Assembly (NCBI GenBank): GCA_020466095.1
Contig: CM035809.1
Coordinates: 2,639,393 to 2,703,392 of the forward strand
From: Chlorops oryzae
Taxonomy: Eukaryota > Arthropoda > Insecta > Diptera > Chloropidae
Direction: 5' to 3'
Length of the DNA stretch: 64,000 nt
Of the stretch, positions 54,524-64,000 are shown one piece after another (position 1 is the stretch's first letter; each line of letters opens with the position of its first letter). The position numbers and the translations under genes were made by a program. The notes below the pieces were generated by a model. The model was given only the letters and a program-made list of their open reading frames with translations. It was not told where the DNA came from and did not search any database.

Positions 54524-55296
54524 CAATTAAGCATGTAGGACTATAGGTCTAACTCTTCTTCTTCCTAATCCCTGCAATGTGTTAGAGCTACTCTGCTTCA
54601 ACATATGCATATAGCATGAGGAAAAGAGAAGCACGCTATGGCAGCGAAGGCTTTAGCTCTGCTGTGGTAAAATGCATTGCCACTTTTAATTTTAATTTTG
54701 GGAGATTTTCGAGTACATTACATATAAAATATCTACCAAACTCATAAAATGCCATGAAAAGCTTGAAAAACATAAAAATAATCAAGGAAACTCAATATTA
54801 AGGAGAAATAGAAATGGTTTTTTTTTGTCCTACCCTGTCCACATAACTTTTTGATCAAGCTTTTTCAGCAAAAATACTAAATTCTATATACAATCAAATT
54901 CGTAGTAGTAGTCAAAAATGTATGTCAATTTATTACAAAATGAAAACATTCGTGCACATTAAGCAAAAGTATATCGTAATATATTTATTAAAGCTTCAAT
55001 TATAACTTTTAAAGCTATATAAAAACCCGAGCCGACGCCGTAATTCTTTGATAATTTTCTTGCAAGTGGCATCATTGTGCCACTTTGTGTCCACCCGTAT
55101 TGTTGTTGGTAGCTTTCTGGTGAATTTCTCGAATTTGTTGAATTTCCTATTCCTGCCTAAGGTTTTTGTTGGTAGCTTTTTGGTGAATATCCCCAATTTG
55201 TTGAATTTCCTATGCCTGCCTAGTGGTGTATATCCCCATCGCGGCAGAGGCTTTTCGACGTCGACAGTTAGACCTACAGTCCTACATGCAATTAAG
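54524..55296. mobile_element. 757-bp CATGTAGG-family element with perfect 8-bp target duplication
   Basis: The element at 54532-55288 has inverted ends CATGTAGGACTATAGGTC and GACCTACAGTCCTACATG (one mismatch). Flanks 54524-54531 and 55289-55296 are both CAATTAAG. 8 bp fits hAT or P; the CATG start resembles P-element termini. It is the only complete copy in the window and has no transposase. Confidence 0.88.
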
Positions 55297-55510
55297 CACT
55301 TTGCTTCGCTAAAAGTTTTACAAAGCGCTTATTGTAAAATAGGACTTGCAAGACCTGTCGATTTGACGGAAGTTTCGCGCCTGTAATTTGGTGTAATTCC
55401 CAATTAAATCAATTTTCCCTAAATGTTCAATGGATTAACGGGTTTTAACGGTTGCAGTGCTTGGTGCTTCTTTCGCAGTCGATGGTACTTTCGACATCTG
55501 AATTGTTTTA

Positions 55511-56144
55511 TACACAGAGAAAAAAATCAACCAGAAAACTGGTTAAATCAAAAGGAAAAACATACAAAACGGCTTCAACAAGGAATATTTTTAATTTTAA
55601 CAATTTTTCTTGTTGAAAATATAAAAAATTTTCCTTTTGAATCAACCATATTTCGGGGTGAATTGAAATGATAATTTTCAAAAATGGATTTAAATTTAAA
55701 TTGTTGAACCAACCACGGACATAGTTGAAATGACAAGATATTTTTTTAAAAAATTCCAAAAAATACCTACACAAGAAGAAATGTCAAAAAAAATTTAATT
55801 AACGTTCAAAGCAAATGGCCATAGAGCACTCTGCTGAACATGACCCAAAAAATAGACATCGGATGGACTTCATCCGATTTCGTCACTCCGTTTTGGTGAC
55901 TGCTTTCGCAATGCTTAAAAAGTTCTAAGATGAATACATATCTTATATGTCTTATTTTATAAAACAAATGAGAATTATACCGAACGAAAAGAAATGTTAT
56001 TAAACATATTTCCTTTAAATCAACCAAAAATGTTGTTGACTCAACCATTTTTCTTTTGAAATTTTTGTTTCGCTCGAAAATCAAAAGGACTGTGAATAAC
56101 AATGCGCCCTTTTAAAAAAATCATGGTTACGTTCGCTCAGTGTA
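55511..56144. mobile_element. 630-bp CACTGAG-type element, copy 2
   Basis: The element at 55513-56142 has ends CACAGAGAAAAA and GTTCGCTCAGTG with TA on both sides. It is colinear with 53188-53816 and differs at scattered sites. Confidence 0.7.
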
Positions 56145-56682
56145 TCTATTTGTTTTTTAACTGTACACCACTTTTTTTTTTGTTGCGGTTTTTTTTATAT
56201 TGAATCTTTTTAATCTTAAGAACTAACAATATGTTTTAAAATCTTAAACTAGTAAAAAAATTTCACAACATAAAATTAATTCATAATTTATATAGCGACA
56301 TTGGCAAAAACGCGCCTCGAACCTTTTAGCCGAGCTTAAGCAATACTTTCGTGTGCCGTTTGGAGCGATGTTTCCGAAGGGGGGTTTAAAACGGGGGATC
56401 GACGATGCTGTGGCAAACAAAGCAGCTTCTTCGCGGCTGGGCGATTTGTGCAAATGTTGCTATAACTGTCCAATGTGGACGGAGCCCATATTGGGTACGA
56501 TTGCCAGCCGATTGCCGTAGAATCGTGCGAGAATCATGCGAGGCGAGGCTATCGACATCCGTCGTCGTATACGTCATCGACGGGGAGCACAGTCGGAGAC
56601 AAATTGACAGCTCGCGAGCCGTTATCGCAACGTTACCGACGATAGTCAAGCGACGCAGAACGGTCATCGTTAACTGGATTCG

Positions 56683-57090
56683 TCATCGACGAGGATACTG
56701 TCGGAGAGCAACGACGGGGGACGAATGTCGTGAGCCTCGCCGCTCCCCTTGTGGTCCGTGTGTAGCGGTCGGGCGATCGTTTCTTCTTATCCTCGAGTGC
56801 GTTGAAGTTGAGGCTAAGCGCCTAGCCGTTTCATTTGGGTGCCGCTGGAGTCTATCCAAATATGAATTTTTAAGTCGCACTAATTCCTCTTTAACCAAAG
56901 GGATATTAAGGTCACGATGGTTATTTTCGTTCCGTATATACCATGGCGCACCTGTAATTGAACGGAAAATTTTTGATTGGCATCTTTGAATCATTTCTAT
57001 ACTTGAGGAACTTGCATTACCCCATAACTGAAGGCCTTATGACCATATTGGCTTTGAAATACTAGTATATACAACACCACTTAGATTACA
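56683..57090 (-). pseudogene. Jockey-type LINE, 3' end of ORF2 (copy 2)
   Basis: Same fragment and same 5' truncation point as at 35586-35990, with a few substitutions (for example IPLVKEELV kept, HRDLN for HRDLH). Sharing the truncation point means it was copied with the block and did not insert separately. Confidence 0.75.
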
Positions 57091-57181
57091 AATAAACTAA
57101 TTTCACTGTGAAGACCTCACTTCACTGAGTCAGTTCACTCCGATCATTACTAAATCCACTCAATTATGTTTTTACAACAAT

Positions 57182-57599
57182 AGGGGTATTCACAAGGAAG
57201 GTGGAATTTCGTCGCAAAAAGTCGATGTCGGAAAATTTCCGATGAATTTCCGATTTTAACAAGCAGTCGTAAATTGTTGTTTTTGTTTTGCTTACAAATA
57301 AAATTTCCGACAGTGTAGACTTTTTGCGACAATCCCGAGCGTGTTACTTTTTGCGTTGTAATTTTGGAACATAAAATGGTGCTGCCAACATTTTTTAAGA
57401 GCTTAAAAGCCTGTTTTCCCACTTTATTGGTTTATATTGAATAAGTACGTAATATTCATGTAAAGATTTTATTATTGTATAAATAAATATTTTCAAAATA
57501 AATAAACGCTTTCTTCACTGGGTTGCTCACAAAGACACTTTTTACGATGTTGCAATATTGCGATTTTCCGACGTTTAAAATTTCCATTGTGAATACCCT
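57182..57599. mobile_element. 418-bp MITE with AGGGTATTCACAA ends (copy 2)
   Basis: Counterpart of 36085-36502, same ends and TA edges. Confidence 0.7.
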
Positions 57600-59183
57600 A
57601 AATGGCATTAAATTTGTCAAATGGCAAATTTTGTCTTTTTAGTGTCAATGTTTGCAAAATGGTCCGTTATCAACAGATATCGTTGCTGAGGAATTCAAAA
57701 ATTTTATGCATAGCCTACTGCGACCGGAAATTTGGAATTTTGTTGTTGTTGTTTTGTATGAAGCGTGAAGACTGAAAGTATAGCAACGGATTATTTCTTA
57801 GAAAAACAACCGATTGTACTGATGCCTTTTTGCTTCAGAAGTTATTAAAATCTGTTTACTCACGTCAACATCATAAACTATAATAGTCCGGGAGGCAGCG
57901 TTGCAAATGACACAATCATTTTAGGTCGTCTAATTCTTATCGCAACTAAATCTTACTGGGTAGTAATTTAATTATCTGAACGTCAGCTGATCAAGGTAGC
58001 GGTGGACCTAGGTGTGAGAGAATGGTAATTATGTAAAAAAAAAACAAAATTTTTAAATGATATCAGGTCGTTTGAAAATTTGTACAGCAAATGTGAATAT
58101 GATGACAATAAACAAAACAAAAGTCAGCTGCTAAAATAATGGGGGATTATGCGTCAGCTGCTTATATAAACTTGTAAAAAAAATAATGAATGTGAAAACA
58201 TTTCAGGTTCGGTGAAACTTTTACAGCTCATTCTTTGTTTTATATACATAAAGCATAAAAACAACCGTCAGCTATTCTTCCAGTGGGGGTAAGACCGTCA
58301 GCTGAGGGGTTATAGGTGCAGAGCGTGGATTTAATCTTTATATAGCGCAACACAATGTTTGTTTTAACTAACGGTCCTTCCACCGTTTTTCAAATAGCTG
58401 ACGCGTATTTTCACTCAATATATTGTTCAAATGATCTATCCTAAAAATTAAAAGCGACCTGAAATTAATTTAAACTAAAATTTATACATTTTTTTGGTGA
58501 TGTCTATGAATATAATTTAATTACTATTTTTCTACCAAAAACACTGATGTGTGAAACAAAATGAATAAATAAAGAAGAGAATATATTTTAAATTACGTTT
58601 TTTTTTCATAATTCTTAAAATGTGATTTAAAAAAATCCAGCAATCCATCTGCCTTATTCATAGAAATGCTAAAATGGATTTTAGCTAAAAAGCATTTTAA
58701 TTTCATATACTTTTGACAGTAAAGTCACCGTAAAAAAGGTTTAAAGAACGTTTTATTTCTATGATAAGGCCACATATTTTTAACATATAAATTTCGGATT
58801 TTTCAAAAAATCACATTTTTAATTTTTTAAATATTTTCATAGAATCAATCATTATTTGGGAATTTTATATATTCAATTTTTATTTTTTTTTTTTTTATTT
58901 CAGAATCAAGAATTTTGAAGTGTGGAGTGGATAATAATCAAAACATCAAACATTTTAATTTTTTTTTGCCGATCCCTGATATATATATATATATATATAA
59001 ATAAAGTCATCACTTATGGTTAAATTTTGACCATGACCACAATTCGCGAATTTCGCAAAAATTTTTATTTAACTATTTTGGATTGAGTACTTCGCAGCTA
59101 GATGTAAAGTCCTCTAACGGTTAAAATTTGACCATGCCCACCATTCGCAAAAATTTTTTACTTAATAATAATTTCGAGATTAA

Positions 59184-59625
59184 TAGGCCGTTTACATATG
59201 CCATTGTATTCGCATTTTAGCAACTTTGCCCGTTTTAGCACTAAAACAACTTAGATTTTTCCCGTTTTATCATACAAAACTAAAACGAGAAACTTTCCTG
59301 TTTTAATTTAAAACAAGTAGCTAAACAAGATAAATCCTGTTTATAGCTGATAAAAATATCGAAATCTGAGTGTCATCACTATAAAAATGCAAAACATATG
59401 GTAATTGAATCTTATAATTTAAAAATTGTGAGAAATGTAGAAAACGAACACACATCAATAATTGCTTCTTTTCTAAATAACAATATTCACTCATATTTCA
59501 CGTGTTAAGCAAACAAAAGATAACCACAAAATGACAAAACGACATGCGCATATGTAAACACCCCGTTTTGACTTAGTAGTTTTAGCTTAAACGAGTAGCG
59601 CTAAAACGTATATGTAAATGCCCTA
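59184..59625. mobile_element. 442-bp MITE with TAGGSCRTTTACATAT ends (copy 2)
   Basis: Counterpart of 38225-38666, again splitting the mini-me-like fragment (58985-59183 and 59626-59700). Confidence 0.7.
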
Positions 59626-60218
59626 TAAGAAACTAAATCGAAGTACAGATAAGGTATAACTAGATATCCAAGCTTGAACAACGAAAACGGCAGGAATACG
59701 GTAGGGTGTGAAGTGGGGCTCAAAAATCTTCAAAAATTGCGCTACGTAATACTTGAACGCTCCCTCACTAAAAAATTTCAACTCCCCAGCCGCAAACGTC
59801 CCGGTAAAACAATCAATGATGTCGGCATGACATAGAGCCACAACTCCTCCTGATTATACACCTACTTTCTAATGAAATATTCACACAAGCGGCATTGGCC
59901 GTCATAGGAGTACATGTCACGAATTGGTAATCGGATTTTGAGTAGATCTACTCCGTCGTGTCGATACCTCTATCGATGGCAATGCCATTGGAGTTGCGAT
60001 GAATAAGATTTTCTGTCGATGACCATGTAGGAGTGTAGGTCTAACTCTTCTTCTTCCTAATCCCTGCAATGTGTTAGAGCTACGCTGCTTCCACATAGGC
60101 ATATAGCATAAGGAACAGAGAAGCATGCTAAAGCAGCGCAATCTTTAGCTCTGCTCTGGTGAAATGAAGTGTTTTCCGTTGCCACTTTTATTTTTAAATT
60201 TTGCGGATTTCCGAGTAC

Positions 60219-60884
60219 CCCAGCCGGATTTTATCGCATGCATGATAAAATCATCGATGCAGAAGTATTGAAGGATTCATTTGTAAACAGACCTATTGGT
60301 GCTGTTTCGAATGATTTTCTAGTGGAAGCAAGAGCTCGTTACAAGAGATCCTTCTTCAAATGAAATATTCATTTGGAAAATGGTTGATTACTCCTTTTTT
60401 CAATGAAGATCTGATGGAATTTACATGAAAACAGTGTTTTTGCATATTTTCAAGATGTCTTCTATGATTTGCACATTTTTTGAGCAAGTTTAATTCACTT
60501 CTGCTTTTAATTAAAGTGCATTTAAAACTAAACAATTGTGATGGAATCAGTAACGTTTTATGTTATGACCTACCGTTATATTATAACATAGGCCAAAGAG
60601 CTTGGAATATATTCCAAGCTCTTTGCATAGGTTTTCAACGGAAATGGAAATACAGAATAACAAAGTTTAAAAATAAAAAATATTTGTTTCTTTTCCTCCC
60701 AGATCCCAGTAGCGTCAATTTATTTTAAAAGAAATTTGCATTCGTATTAGCATCATAAACTCTATTTTCAAATGAAATAATCATGCACGTTGGATCTATT
60801 TCAGCAAGCCAGCATGTACTCTTTTCTCAAATAAAGCTTTCATGCGATTTAGGGCCATAAACTCCTTTACATAATGAATGGGCG
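60219..60884. mobile_element. CCCAGCCGGA-family element, copy C, right end lost
   Basis: It starts CCCAGCCGGATTTTATCGC like copy B and matches it to about 60590. 60760-60884 matches copy A (23376-23500, reversed). It then meets a truncated MITE of the 18145 family (60884-61020) and no TCCGGCTGGG end follows. Confidence 0.55.
60594..60625. repeat. Perfect 32-bp palindrome
   Basis: CAAAGAGCTTGGAATA and its exact reverse complement sit back to back with no spacer. Absent from the matching place in the first copy (near 39630). Confidence 0.9.
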
Positions 60885-61079
60885 AAAATTCTTTTTAATG
60901 CCTTAACTTCTGTCCCTGTCAATGAAATTCAGTTTTTCTGAAGGAGCAAACCGAATTAATAAAAAATTAGTTGTAACAAAAAATTTATGAATAACGAAAT
61001 AAAATACTCTAGTCCAATTGAAAAAAATCAATTATTACCAAAACTCAATTTTTTTCCTTCGCAAATTGAATTATAAAAA

Positions 61080-61505
61080 AAAAACTTTATGCATAGAGCA
61101 AAATGAAATGAAAGACATTGCTTTACAATCTGATGCCTGATGAATTTTCATAACAGCATGACACACATTTTTGAAGTCAGGATGGACACTTTACTTTACT
61201 GTTGGCAACTATGTGTTCTCCTCCACGATTGGATCAATCGTTCCTTAAAGATCAAAATTTACGTGCTTTTTCCAAGCCCCAATTTTTCCACAACTTTTTT
61301 TCGCCTGCGACAGGGTTCGAACTCGTTCTTCGCACTCACGCTTCCGGTACGCTATCAAATATACAATAGGTATGTTTTCGTACTGCACGAAACTGCCAAA
61401 AACACTTTATACAACATCTAACACTCTTATTTAATTTTAAAATGCTTTGAATAGAATTGATAAGTTCGAATATGGCAGCGAGAATAAGAGATATGAGCAA
61501 ATAGC
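61080..61505 (-). repeat. Unit S, inverted copy, with SINE-like head and empty MITE site
   Basis: Reverse complement of 40180-40980 without its MITE. Includes the tRNA-like B box GGTTCGAAC (61314-61322, minus strand reads GAGTTCGAACCC) and a single TGTTGTA at 61409-61415. Confidence 0.75.
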
Positions 61506-61904
61506 CAGTGATGCCAACATAGCGCTTTTTAGATCTAGCGCATTTAGCGCTTAGCTATTTTTGTTGCGTTCATACCAAATCTGCATACTTATATTGTTGT
61601 TGTTATCTTCAACCATTAGTGTTTGCGGGCACACTTTTTGTTTCTCAATAAAAGCAATTTTTTAAAACTGTTAATATTATAGAGTTAGTGATTTCTAATA
61701 AAACCAAAAAAAAAAAAAAAAAATAGGAGTAGAGGGGGTATTAAACGTAGGAAAAAAATGGAACCACAAGTTGATTGTATAAAAACAAGAGTAAAAAAAA
61801 TAAAAAAATCACATTTTATTCAAACATTTATGTTAAATTCATTATTACAATTTTACTACAAGAAACCTGAATTTTTAATTTTTCTTGCAACATTTCTCTA
61901 TATA
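61506..61904. other. AT-rich spacer
   Basis: Contains A-runs near 61707-61725 and 61790-61805; nothing coding. Confidence 0.4.
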
Positions 61905-63306
61905 GGTTAGGTTAGGTTGTAGGGGCCGCCCACCAGGAAGGTGGCGCACTTAGACCAAGAAAGGTCCATTGTGTTACCCACGGATTCAGGACACCTATTT
62001 AATATTTAATAAACCATTTTGTTCGCTCAATAAAGCTTGCTATCCTCACAGGGTTAAGTTCCTCGAGTTCCGATAGGGAGTGAAAGAAGTAATATCCCAA
62101 GGTTTTAAATCTCAGTTTAGCAAAGGCTGGGCAGTGCAGGAGAAGGTGCTGAGGAGTTTCCTCCTCCTCCTCATCCTGACAACTCCTGCAAAAATCGAAG
62201 GCAGGTGCTCGTAGCCTTCTAGCATGGGGACCTATGAGACAGTGACCGGTCAACAGTCCGACTGTCATCGAAAGACACGTTTTTGACATCCTGAGTAATT
62301 CCTCAGTCCGTTTATGCCCTATGCGTGGCCAAGTTAGTCTAGCTTTCTCACAAAAACCCCCGCTTTCCCATCTCTCTTGAAAGGACCTGTTGGCCCATTC
62401 CTCAATGAGAAGGCGACAGGTAGCAAGAGGAACCTCTGTTTGCTCGCCTGTTCGTGGAGCCGTCAGAGTGGTGCCGTGTCTGGCCAGCTTATCAGCTGTA
62501 CAGTTCCCAGGAATATCGCTATGTCCAGGTACCCATACGATCTCTATTTGGAAGTACTTTCCCATCTCAAAGAGAAGGGACAGACACTTATTGACCGATT
62601 TTGAATTGACCACAAAGGAGTCGAGTGATTTAATTGCTGCCTGACTATCAGTAAAAATACTAACTCTTGTGTGAGTTATCACGTTCCGACGCAGCCATCT
62701 AACTGCTTCGCTAATTGCGGCTATTTCTGCCTGAAAGACGCTACAGTGATCGGGGAGTCTAAAACTAAGACTCACATTAAGCGTTTTACAGAAAACACCT
62801 CCTCCAACCCTACCTTCCAATTTAGAACCATCTGTAAAGAAGGTCAAACGATCCCCATCCCGGACGGACCCCCCCTTCCAGTCCTCCCTCAAGGGTATAG
62901 AAGTCCGGAAGGGCTTTTCCAGACTAACCGTTGGTACACAGTAGTCCGTAGTCTCCGGTATGTCGCCCAAAAGAACGGGCATTGGTAGGTTCGAAGTTCT
63001 ACTCCTTAAACCAACTTCCCTCAAACGCAAAGCAGTGATCAAAGCCACTCGCTTCGCCGCTATGTCGGGGGGTATAATATTGAGCATCGCACTTAAGGCG
63101 AGCGTGGGAGTAGATCCAAGTGCTCCCGTGATACCCATGAGAGCTAAACTTTGGACCTTGTCTAGTTTTTTGCAAATCGAGGTCTTCTTCAACGCAGGCC
63201 ACCAGACAGCACAGCCATACAGCAGTATGGGTCTGGCCACCACGATGAAGATCCAGTACACAGCTTTGGGGGACAGCCCCCATCGCTTACCAAATACTGT
63301 TTGCAA
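61905..63306 (-). pseudogene. LINE ORF2, RNase H and C-terminal Cys-rich part
   Basis: The minus-strand frame 63306-61999 (435 codons) continues the reverse transcriptase upstream after a frameshift. It begins FGKRWGLSPKAVYWIF and RPILLYGCAVWW (RT thumb). RNase H follows with FFTDGSKLEG (Asp), SVFQAEIAAI (Glu), IFTDSQAAI (Asp) and IVWVPGHSDIPGN (His). The C-terminus has LLTGHCLIGPHARRL, CRSCQDEEEEETPQHLLLHC and a stop at 61999. RNase H after the RT puts it in the I/LOA/R1-like group of insect LINEs. A short 3' untranslated part with CCTAACCTAACC (minus) runs to about 61905. The RNase H frame itself is intact. Confidence 0.85.
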
Positions 63307-64000
63307 CAGTAGAGCGCTACCTCAGCCTTCCTAATTCGCTCTTCAATCGCCGGCCCCCAGTTTAGTTTCCTATCAACTAGAAGACCCAAATATCTCACGT
63401 TGTCTGTGACAGTTAAGGGGACACCATCCAGAGATGGTGCCCGGAAATCCGGAATTTTGTGCTTCCTTGTGAAAAGAACCAGTTCAGTCTTGCTTGGATT
63501 AGCAGCAAGCCCACAGTCCCTGGCCCAGGTTGTCACGATTTTTAGATAGGAGTGCATTAGACTACTCAGGGTGTCTAAATGCTTTCCTCTTACCAATAGC
63601 GCCACATCGTCTGCATAGGCAACCGTGCGGCATCCATATGAATCATGCCTTTCTAGGAGGCCGTTCATTACGATGAGCCACAGAAGAGGTGATAATACTC
63701 CCCCTTGGGGAGTTCCTCTTCTGACCCTTCGCGTCCTTACCGAGCTTCCCCATTCCGCTACGACAGTTCTGTCCGTAAGCAGTCCATGAATCATCTCGAC
63801 CAAACTGCCCGGTATGCCCAGACTAACAAGAGAACTTGTGATGGCCTCCGGATGTACGTAATTAAAGGCTCCCTCAATGTCTAGGAAGGCTCCCAGTAAG
63901 AACTCCTTGTGAGTCAAGGAGCCCTCCACTTGATTTATCAAGCAGTAGAGAGCCGTAGCCACCGACTTCCCCTTCGTATATGCATGCTGGGAGTTGGATA
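63307..64000 (-). pseudogene. LINE ORF2, reverse transcriptase, continues past the window edge
   Basis: The minus-strand frame enters at the window edge (SNSQHAYTKGKSVATALYCL) and contains the RT palm: FLDIEGAFNYV (first Asp), RRGTPQGGVLSPLLW, and AYADDVALL (YADD at about 63606-63617), then GLAANPSKTELVLF and VRYLGLLVDRKLNW. Near 63300, after ALYCC, the frame shifts by one base relative to the RNase H part. The endonuclease and ORF1 lie outside. Apart from that shift, motifs are intact, so the copy is fairly young. Confidence 0.85.

Larger units (their letters stand above)
56224..60218. repeat. Duplicated block of about 4 kb, copy 2
   Basis: A direct repeat of 35127-39258. Corresponding parts include the jockey fragment (56683-57090, minus), MITE 57182-57599, the GTCAGCTG cluster (57980-58410), a mini-me-like fragment with MITE 59184-59625, and the CATGTAGG end (60024-60218). 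It lacks the 36687-36821 MITE and has an extra GCGGTGGACCTAGGT near 57998. Confidence 0.88.

Noticed and set aside
61905..61925. Telomere-like GGTTAGGTTAGGTT
   Set aside because: Only two to three units, in the 3' untranslated part of a LINE; flies also lack TTAGG telomeres.
62377..63334. Plus-strand frames over the LINE
   Set aside because: Shadows of the minus-strand RNase H and RT frames.

Overview
The window reads as intergenic DNA from a higher fly, probably a calyptrate (house fly, horn fly or blow fly group). The evidence is a mariner closely resembling Himar1 of the horn fly, several copies of the dipteran 'mini-me' type of repeat (GACA or GGAC microsatellite, short TA tract, terminal hairpin), copia, jockey and Penelope-type retroelements, P/THAP-type and Harbinger-type transposase debris, and high AT content. 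There are no prokaryotic features. I find one convincing host gene, an intron-containing arylalkylamine N-acetyltransferase-like gene (coding exons 41243-42026, + strand). Nearly everything else is transposon, transposon remnant or structured repeat, often nested.

Layout. 1-2.2 kb: copia and hAT remnants. 2.37-4.44 kb: non-autonomous hAT element with perfect 8-bp target duplication. 5.0-6.5 kb: Helentron-like element inside one of two tandem repeat units. 6.84-12.58 kb: gene of an uncharacterised transposon-type family, split by a complete copia element with identical LTRs (7002-11608). 13.3-14.7 kb: minus-strand gene remnant resembling the C-terminal part of a tyrosine recombinase, with a triplicated upstream block. 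15.5-17.9 kb: minus-strand Penelope-like reverse transcriptase remnant without a recognisable endonuclease. 18-24.8 kb: MITEs, a foldback, Harbinger transposase and MADF remnants, a mini-me-like repeat with a 127-bp minisatellite, and a 427-bp hAT MITE. 24.8-27.8 kb: tRNA-derived SINE-like sequences around a Himar1-like mariner. 28.6-35.1 kb: hAT C-terminus, another transposon-type gene, and two large mini-me-like copies with 101-bp minisatellites.

35.1-39.3 kb and 56.2-60.2 kb are two near-identical direct copies of a block of about 4 kb. They differ by at least one MITE insertion, and a neighbouring unit (40.18-40.98 kb) is inverted next to the second copy (61.08-61.51 kb). Between them lie the N-acetyltransferase gene, a decayed Gypsy-type retroelement, a reversed mini-me-like copy, P/THAP9-like transposase exons, a 1.57-kb hAT-type element and several MITEs. 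The right edge (61.9-64.0 kb) is a minus-strand LINE with reverse transcriptase and RNase H domains that runs out of the window.

The genes do not form a pathway. The interest lies in insertion history (nesting order, in-window empty sites, target duplications) and in repeat families sharing an ACAAGTA-hairpin 5' end. All comparisons were made by eye; identities are approximate and family names come from motif recognition, not searches.
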